From NCBI RefSeq assembly GCF_012027725.1, contig NZ_SJOU01000011.1, positions 1 to 64,000 on the forward strand: a stretch of 64,000 bases of DNA, written 5' to 3'. Every line of letters starts with the position of its first letter. Position 1 is the first letter of the stretch. The translations under genes and the position numbers were made by a program. Origin of the DNA: Olsenella sp. SW781 (GTDB lineage: Bacteria; Actinomycetota; Coriobacteriia; Coriobacteriales; Atopobiaceae). Below are positions 59,839-64,000 of the stretch, piece by piece. A model generated the notes under the pieces. That model saw nothing but the letters and a program-made list of their open reading frames with translations. It searched no databases and was not told the origin of the DNA.

Positions 59839-59921
59839 GCGTGCAAAAGGGACAGTCACTTTTGCACGGTCCGATTCTTCGGTTCTGGGGGCGTGCAAAA
59901 GTGACTGTCCCTTTTGCACGC
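59839..59921. repeat. Perfect 30-bp-arm hairpin (TGCAAAAG variant)
   Basis: Arms GCGTGCAAAAGGGACAGTCA... and complement at 59892, 23-nt loop. Each arm contains TGCAAAAG...CTTTTGCA, so the arm can fold on its own. Located between ygeY and ygeW. Confidence 0.92.
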
Positions 59922-59932
59922 CCCGCGCATCG

Positions 59933-61339
59933 CTACTGGATGTCGTTGTCGGTGGCGCCAGCGCGGAAGACGGTGACGTCGCCGGTCTTCTTGGACGGGT
60001 CGTAGAGGTTGAGCGCGGCGGTGTAGAGCGCGGCGCAGGTCACGAGGTCCTGCTTGTAGGTAACCTCGTTGGGCGCGTGCGCCTGGCTCTCGGCGCCGGG
60101 GCCAAAGCCCACGCACGGAATGCCATAGCGGCCCTGAATGGACACGCAGTTCGTGGAGAAGGTCCACTTGTCGGTCAGCGGACGGCCGCCGCGCTTGTCC
60201 ATGGACGGCTCGCAGCCGATGCGCTCGTCGCCGTACAGCGCGTGGTGCGCGTCAACGAGGGCCTGGACGTGAGCGGCGCTCTCGGCGTTGATCCACGTGG
60301 GGAAGTACGCCTCGGTCTCGTAGACGGTGCCCTTCCAGCTCGGGCGGTCGTACATGTACATGGAGACCTTGACGTCGTCGCCGTACTTCTTGACGCTCGG
60401 CAGATCGCGGATCTCCTGGAGGCAGGAGTCCCAGGTCTCGCCGGCGGTCATGCGGCGGTCGATGGAGATCGCGCAGCTATCGGCCACGGCGCAGCGGCTG
60501 GGCGAGGTGTAGAAGATCTGGCTCACGGTGCAGGTGCCGCGGCCCAGGAAGCGGGCGTCCTCGAAGTGCTCCGGGTTGTACTTGGGGTCGAGCATCTTGA
60601 CGAGGCCCTTGATGTCGGTGGACTCGTCGCAGCCGTTGTTGTTGAGGGCGCGGACGTCGGCGATGATGTCGGCCATCTTGTAGATGGCGTTGTCGCCGCG
60701 GTCGGGCGCAGAGCCGTGGCAGGAGACGCCGTGCACGTCAACGCGAATCTCCATGCGGCCACGGTGGCCACGGTAGATGCCGCCGTCGGTGGGCTCGGTG
60801 GAGATCACGAACTCGATCTTCTCGCGCGCGTCCTCCGGGCCGTCGAAGTACTTGTTGACGATGTACTGCCAGCACATGCCGTCGCAGTCCTCCTCCTGGA
60901 CGGAGCCCACGACCATGATCTTGTAGCCCTCGGGGATGAGGCCGAGGTCCTTCATCATCTTGGCGGCGTACGTCGCGGAGGCCATGCCGCCCTCCTGGTC
61001 GGAGCCGCCGCGGCCGTAGATGAGCTCGTCGGTCTCGTAGCCCTCGTAGGGATCGGCCTCCCAGTTGTCACGGTTGCCGATGCCCACGGTGTCGATGTGC
61101 GAGTCGATGGCGATGATCTTGTCGCCCTCGCCCATCCAGCCGATGACGTTGCCCAGGCCGTCGACCTCGACCTTGTCAAAGCCGAGCTTCTCCATCTCGG
61201 CCTTGATGCAGGCCACGACCTCGCCCTCCTCGCAGGACTCGCTCGGGTGGGAGATCATGGCGCGCAGAAACGCGGTCATGTCCTTGCCGTACGCCTCCGC
61301 CGCGCTCTTGATCTGCTCGAAATCCAGTTCCTTGGCCAT
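59933..61339 (-). CDS. ygeY: YgeY, M20 family metallohydrolase
   Basis: 468 aa. Zinc ligands: His in [10 protein letters not shown], Asp in [13 protein letters not shown], Glu pair in SVQEEDCDG, and a late His in ESQAHAPNE. The M20 dimerisation domain has [16 protein letters not shown]. YgeY belongs to the set that converts ureido intermediates toward 2,3-diaminopropionate in the proposed purine route. GAAAGGACGT precedes the ATG. Confidence 0.93.
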   Translation of the reverse strand: MAKELDFEQIKSAAEAYGKDMTAFLRAMISHPSESCEEGEVVACIKAEMEKLGFDKVEVDGLGNVIGWMGEGDKIIAIDSHIDTVGIGNRDNWEADPYEGYETDELIYGRGGSDQEGGMASATYAAKMMKDLGLIPEGYKIMVVGSVQEEDCDGMCWQYIVNKYFDGPEDAREKIEFVISTEPTDGGIYRGHRGRMEIRVDVHGVSCHGSAPDRGDNAIYKMADIIADVRALNNNGCDESTDIKGLVKMLDPKYNPEHFEDARFLGRGTCTVSQIFYTSPSRCAVADSCAISIDRRMTAGETWDSCLQEIRDLPSVKKYGDDVKVSMYMYDRPSWKGTVYETEAYFPTWINAESAAHVQALVDAHHALYGDERIGCEPSMDKRGGRPLTDKWTFSTNCVSIQGRYGIPCVGFGPGAESQAHAPNEVTYKQDLVTCAALYTAALNLYDPSKKTGDVTVFRAGATDNDIQ

Positions 61340-61383
61340 TTTGCTTACGTCCTTTCTGACGCCCTCGTTACCAGTCTTCTGCC

Positions 61384-61403
61384 GAGAAGAACCTGTTCTT
61401 CTC
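61384..61403. repeat. Inverted pair of the dispersed motif
   Basis: GAGAAGAACCTGTTCTTCTC: two copies of the motif facing each other across CT, between ygeX and ygeY. It forms a 9-bp stem but with a 2-nt loop, so a cruciform or bound dimer is more likely than a terminator. Confidence 0.9.
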
Positions 61404-61411
61404 GCTCTCCC

Positions 61412-62626
61412 CTACTCGGCGGGGTACGCGCCGTCCCACACCACGCGACGGTAGTTCACCGGGTCCGTGTCGCCCTCGGTCGAGAAGAGCAGCACGGAGC
61501 TCTCCGCGGTGAGACCGATGGCCTCGCGGAGCTCGGCGTACTCGTCGGACTCCATGAGGGTCGTGACCAGGCCCGCGCCCACGGCGCCGGACTCGCCGGA
61601 GATGACGCGCGGGTCGCCCTTCTTGGGGGCGCCGAGCACGCGCATGCCCTTGGCTGCCACCCAGTTGGGGCAGCTCACGAACACGGACACGTGGTTGCGC
61701 AGGATGTCCCAGCCCAGCGTGTTGGGCTCGCCGCAGGCCAGGCCCGCCATGATCGTGGGCATGTCGCCGTCCACGATGCGCGGGTCGCCGTCGCCGGCGA
61801 GGGCGCCCTTGTAGAGGCAGGCCGCAGTGTCGGCCTCCATTACCACGAAGGTGGGCGGGTTGTCGGGGAAGAGGTTGGTGAAGTAGCCCACAACGCCGCC
61901 GGCCAGGCTGCCGACGCCGGCCTGCACGAAGACGTGCGTCGGGCGCTCCACGCCGGCCGCCGCGTACTGCTCGGCCGCCTCGGAGGCCATGGTGCCGTAG
62001 CCCTCCATGATCCAGGACGGGATCTCCTCGTAGCCGTCCCAGGCGGTGTCCTGGACGATGACGCCGTTCTCGCAGGCCTCAGCCTCGGCGGCGGCCATGC
62101 GGACGCACTCGTCATAGTTGACGTCCTCAATGGTGACCTCGGCGCCCTCGGCGGCGATGTTGTCAAAGCGGCTCTTCACGCTGCCCTTGGGCATGTGCAC
62201 GACGGCCTTCTGGCCCAGCTTGTTGGCGGCCCAGGCCACGCCGCGGCCGTGGTTGCCGTCCGTAGCGGTGAAGAAGGTGGCCTGGCCGAAGTCGCGCGCG
62301 AGCTCGTCGCTCGTAAGGTAGTCGTAGGTCATCTCGGAGACCGGGCGGCCGATCTTGCCCGCGATGTAGTTGGCCATGGCGAAGGAGCCGCCGAGCACCT
62401 TGAAGGCGTTGAGGCCAAAGCGGTAGGACTCGTCCTTCACGGCCAGGTTCTTGAGGCCGAGCTCGCCCGCCAGCGCGTCCAGCTTGGCGAGCGGGGTGAC
62501 GTCGTACTGCGGGAAGCTCTGGTGGAAGCTGCGCGCCGCCTCCACGTTCTCGAGGGACATGATGCCGAGGTGGCGATCGTCGCTCTTAGGCATCTTGTTG
62601 GCGACCCACTTGATCTTCTCGCTCAA
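61412..62626 (-). CDS. ygeX: Diaminopropionate ammonia-lyase YgeX
   Basis: 404 aa from a TTG (62626) after GGAGGAAGCG. PLP Lys in YRFGLNAFKVLGGSFA (about residue 77), phosphate-binding Gly loop AGVGSLAGGVVGYF, TATDGNHGRGVAW. It splits 2,3-diaminopropionate to pyruvate and ammonia by way of aminoacrylate, which RidA cleans up. First gene of the seven-gene purine operon. Confidence 0.95.
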   Translation of the reverse strand: MSEKIKWVANKMPKSDDRHLGIMSLENVEAARSFHQSFPQYDVTPLAKLDALAGELGLKNLAVKDESYRFGLNAFKVLGGSFAMANYIAGKIGRPVSEMTYDYLTSDELARDFGQATFFTATDGNHGRGVAWAANKLGQKAVVHMPKGSVKSRFDNIAAEGAEVTIEDVNYDECVRMAAAEAEACENGVIVQDTAWDGYEEIPSWIMEGYGTMASEAAEQYAAAGVERPTHVFVQAGVGSLAGGVVGYFTNLFPDNPPTFVVMEADTAACLYKGALAGDGDPRIVDGDMPTIMAGLACGEPNTLGWDILRNHVSVFVSCPNWVAAKGMRVLGAPKKGDPRVISGESGAVGAGLVTTLMESDEYAELREAIGLTAESSVLLFSTEGDTDPVNYRRVVWDGAYPAE

Positions 62627-62714
62627 CGCTTCCTCCTTGTGCTCTGGCGGCTTTCCCGCCTGCGCTCTCGCGCTTGCCGTGCTTTCCGTACTTGCCAACT
62701 TTTTGTCTGGTATC

Positions 62715-62755
62715 CAAACAAAATGTTTGTTAGCCCATATATTCCCACTTTTCAA
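62715..62755 (-). promoter_or_regulatory. Promoter and operator of the purine operon
   Basis: On the minus strand TTGAAA (62755-62750), 17 bp, TAACAA (62732-62727). A palindrome CAAACA-AAA-TGTTTG (62715-62729) overlaps the -10, the place for a repressor. The leader to the TTG is about 90 nt. Confidence 0.6.
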
Positions 62756-62904
62756 GCGTGTTTCAAGAGGAAATTTTGCGGTGTCGCAGACGGTACGTTT
62801 GCGGCTGCGAACGGCATGCCGAGAAGGACCACTCCACGACCAGTGCACGGCGCGTTCGTTCGGCTTGGCTGCCGCGCTCGGGCGGGCGGTCGGCCGGCCC
62901 CCCA

Positions 62905-63053
62905 ACCGGCACTCCCGGCCGGCACTCATGAGTGCCGGCTCTCCCGCCATCCCCAGCCGGCACTTCTCGCCAAACGCCGAGAATCAGCCGGCACTTCTGT
63001 CAGAAACCCCTCACCCTTGCCGGCACTCCTTGCGGGCACTCATAAGTGCCGGC
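62905..63053. repeat. Cluster of GCCGGCACT nonamers
   Basis: Copies at 62918, 62956, 62987, 63019 and, with one change, 62905 (ACCGGCACT) and 63032 (GCGGGCACT); inverted AGTGCCGGC at 62931 and 63045. Two form palindromes (CCGGCACTCATGAGTGCCGG at 62919). The remaining sequence from 62760 to 63230 holds no gene I can support. Confidence 0.8.
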
Positions 63054-63283
63054 TGGCGAGAAGGACGTCGGGCTGGTTGATTATCTGGGGTTCCTGTCCC
63101 ATCAACCTTCCGAATCTGCTGAGAGCTCTTCCATGGATGTTCCGCCGTGCGTCACACCTCGATACTGCAGTACAACCGCCATCAGCAAAGATACGCAGTC
63201 GGAGCTTAACCGTACCCCCTACAAGAAAATCACGACCACCCGCATAGCGGGTGGTTTGCTCTTAGGGTATAACCCTAGGGTCC

Positions 63284-63311
63284 CAGGCCAGGGGCTCAAG
63301 CCCCTGGCCTG
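63284..63311. terminator. Hairpins between tnpA and the IS end
   Basis: CAGGCCAGGGGCT and AGCCCCTGGCCTG form a 13-bp stem around CA. It overlaps a second hairpin GGCCTGAAC-TGGC-GTTCAGGCC (about 63306-63327). Mutually exclusive structures downstream of tnpA. Confidence 0.65.
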
Positions 63312-63373
63312 AACTGGCGTTCAGGCCCGATAGCCCCTTGACTCGTGGCGGGCCGGTCGAACCGGCGGCGCGC

Positions 63374-63847
63374 CTACTTCCTGTTCTGCGGGCCCCTCGC
63401 GAAGGGGTCCTCGTACTCCTTGACGCTCAGCCTGTCCTGGGCGATGTCGGCGCGCTCCTGCTCCCGTATGTACTTCGCGATCGTCGCCTCGTTGAGCCCG
63501 ACGGTGGAGACGCAGTGGCCCTCCGCCCAGAACCTCCTGTTCCCGAACTCGTGCTTGAGGTTCGCGCGCCGGTCGAACATGAGCAGCGAGCTCTTCCCCT
63601 TCAGGTACCCCATGAAGCTCGACACGCTGATCTTGGGCGGGATGCCGGCCGGCATGCGCGCGTGGTCGGGCATCAGGTGACCCTCTATGATCTCGACGCC
63701 CTTCCACTGGCACAGCTGCCTGAGAATCTCCCCCAGGTCCTTGCGGTATTGGTTGTAGATGACCTTCCTTCTATACTTTGGTGCGAACACGATGTGGTAC
63801 TTGCAGAGCCACTTCGTGTGCGCGAGGCTGTTGGCCTTCTGGGCCAC
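63374..63847 (-). CDS. tnpA: IS200/IS605 TnpA-like transposase, altered HUH motif
   Basis: 157 aa from a GTG preceded by GGGGAAGG; an ATG at 63892 is possible. Y1 transposase fold: TKWLCKYHIVFAPKYRRKV, IIEGHLMPDHARM, SSFMGYLKGKSSLLMFDRRA, RRFWAEGHCVSTVGLNEATI and the catalytic Tyr in AKYIREQE. The metal-binding HUH, normally DHVHM, reads DHARM, so the second His is lost. The protein is probably inactive unless helped in trans. Confidence 0.85.
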   Translation of the reverse strand: MAQKANSLAHTKWLCKYHIVFAPKYRRKVIYNQYRKDLGEILRQLCQWKGVEIIEGHLMPDHARMPAGIPPKISVSSFMGYLKGKSSLLMFDRRANLKHEFGNRRFWAEGHCVSTVGLNEATIAKYIREQERADIAQDRLSVKEYEDPFARGPQNRK

Positions 63848-64000
63848 GGCAATCACCTTCCCCTCGGGGCCGGCGACCTGAACAATCACCATGCTAGAGG
63901 GGAGGGTGTTTTGTTGCGTAGCAATTGGTGCCCTCCACCCGCTGAGCGGGTGGTTTTCTGTGCCGCGCGTACCGCGCGGCACGGGCTAAAGCCCATGAAA

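Larger units (their letters stand above)
496..63066. repeat. Dispersed 9-mer GAGAAGRAC, about 56 copies on both strands
   Basis: Counted by eye. Starts on the + strand: 496, 2904, 5731, 6961, 9292, 19021, 19833, 22361, 22554, 26779, 31617, 38793, 42455, 42860, 44414, 47520, 49116, 50811, 56577, 57581, 61384, 62821, 63058. Left coordinates of the complement: 2130, 2458, 7158, 7668, 11675, 11795, 13170, 18680, 19778, 20246, 20387, 21490, 23056, 31481, 32032, 33823, 37374, 38097, 38676, 40301, 41174, 43202, 43220, 45582, 47566, 50229, 52789, 53239, 53464, 54898, 57430, 57480, 61395. The extended consensus is GGCGAGAAGRACS. In genes it reads as E-K-D/N or V-L-L-A. The copy at 54898 is probably just the ridA ribosome binding site. 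See findings. Confidence 0.85.
63235..64000. mobile_element. IS200-like insertion sequence
   Basis: tnpA is enclosed by matching subterminal hairpins: ACCACCCGC-ATA-GCGGGTGGT (63235-63255) and CCACCCGC-TGA-GCGGGTGG (63935-63953). More hairpins follow to the right (GCCGCGCG...CGCGCGGC, GGGCTAAAGCCC). There is no tnpB. The right border may lie beyond the window. Confidence 0.75.

Noticed and set aside
62905-63053. CRISPR array
   Set aside because: Repeat units are only nine bases, spacing is irregular, orientation changes, and there are no cas genes.
496-63066. Explaining GAGAAGRAC only as ribosome binding sites (AAGGA-like)
   Set aside because: Only the copies at 54898 and perhaps 45582 stand before a start codon. 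Most lie inside genes, often in antisense orientation.
496-63066. Explaining GAGAAGRAC only as common codons for E-K-D/N
   Set aside because: Many copies are intergenic or read as V-L-L-A with an unfavoured CTT codon, which amino-acid or codon preference does not explain.
59786-63247. Open frame of about 1150 codons on the plus strand opposite ygeY/ygeX
   Set aside because: Repetitive V/A/G/H-rich translation typical of an antisense frame; the minus-strand genes have full conserved motifs.

Overview
The window looks like a piece of chromosome from a high-GC Gram-positive anaerobe, most likely of the Coriobacteriia (Olsenella/Atopobium type). The reasons are the GC-rich sequence, a sortase-built pilus with LPxTG proteins, lipoproteins, ECF sigma and XRE regulators, a two-riboswitch repertoire and an anaerobic purine-catabolism gene set. 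This placement is an inference; there is no rRNA in the window. No tRNA, rRNA or CRISPR array was seen.

Layout. 0.2-7.7 kb: a secreted C39-like protease, a VanRS-like two-component pair, an SOS-boxed Abi-like HEPN protein, and an ECF-sigma/membrane protein/ABC transporter operon. 7.8-21.6 kb: a defence and stress island with HigBA, an RHH-MNT protein with a HEPN stump, MazF with a RelB-type partner, AbiEi/AbiEii, a GNAT toxin with a hybrid antitoxin, an SOS-boxed AlkD-like repair protein, several XRE regulators (one fused to a TipAS-like drug-binding domain) and a guanidine-III riboswitch with sugE. 21.6-30.1 kb: an orphan FtsX-type permease and a redox module (PNPOx-like protein, HxlR, flavin reductase, aldo-keto reductase lipoprotein, hydrolase, LysR), bracketed by two decayed Sir2-like fragments in the same orientation. 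30.1-34 kb: TPP-riboswitch operon thiC-thiM-thiE-thiD, which makes HMP but must salvage the thiazole. 34.1-37.6 kb: a YtrA-type GntR regulator with its ABC transporter, and a membrane protein.

37.7-47.5 kb: a selenium/molybdenum maturation locus with a DUF364 protein, a THEP1-like NTPase, a BtuCD/FecCD-type importer, a YqeB-XdhC fusion, a cysteine desulfurase-like enzyme, DUF3343, YedF and YqeC. 47.6-53.9 kb: a pilus operon (fibro-slime tip adhesin, major pilin, class C sortase, minor pilin). 54.4-62.6 kb: ridA, hydantoinase, ModE-MocA fusion, carbamate kinase, ygeW, ygeY and ygeX. Together with the Se/Mo locus these match the E. coli yge/yqe set that has been linked to anaerobic purine and uric acid breakdown. 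63.2-64 kb: an IS200-like element.

Two signals run across the whole window. First, the 9-mer GAGAAGRAC (usually GGCGAGAAGRACS) occurs about 56 times on both strands, about once per 1.1 kb, in genes, gene-fusion linkers and intergenic inverted pairs. About one copy is expected by chance. Its density and placement resemble DNA uptake sequences, which I do not know from Actinobacteria. Second, a family of long nested hairpins shares a GGACAGG/CCTGTCC-like core but has variable, compensating arms. They sit at gene ends and in three cases encode the C-terminus of the neighbouring protein.
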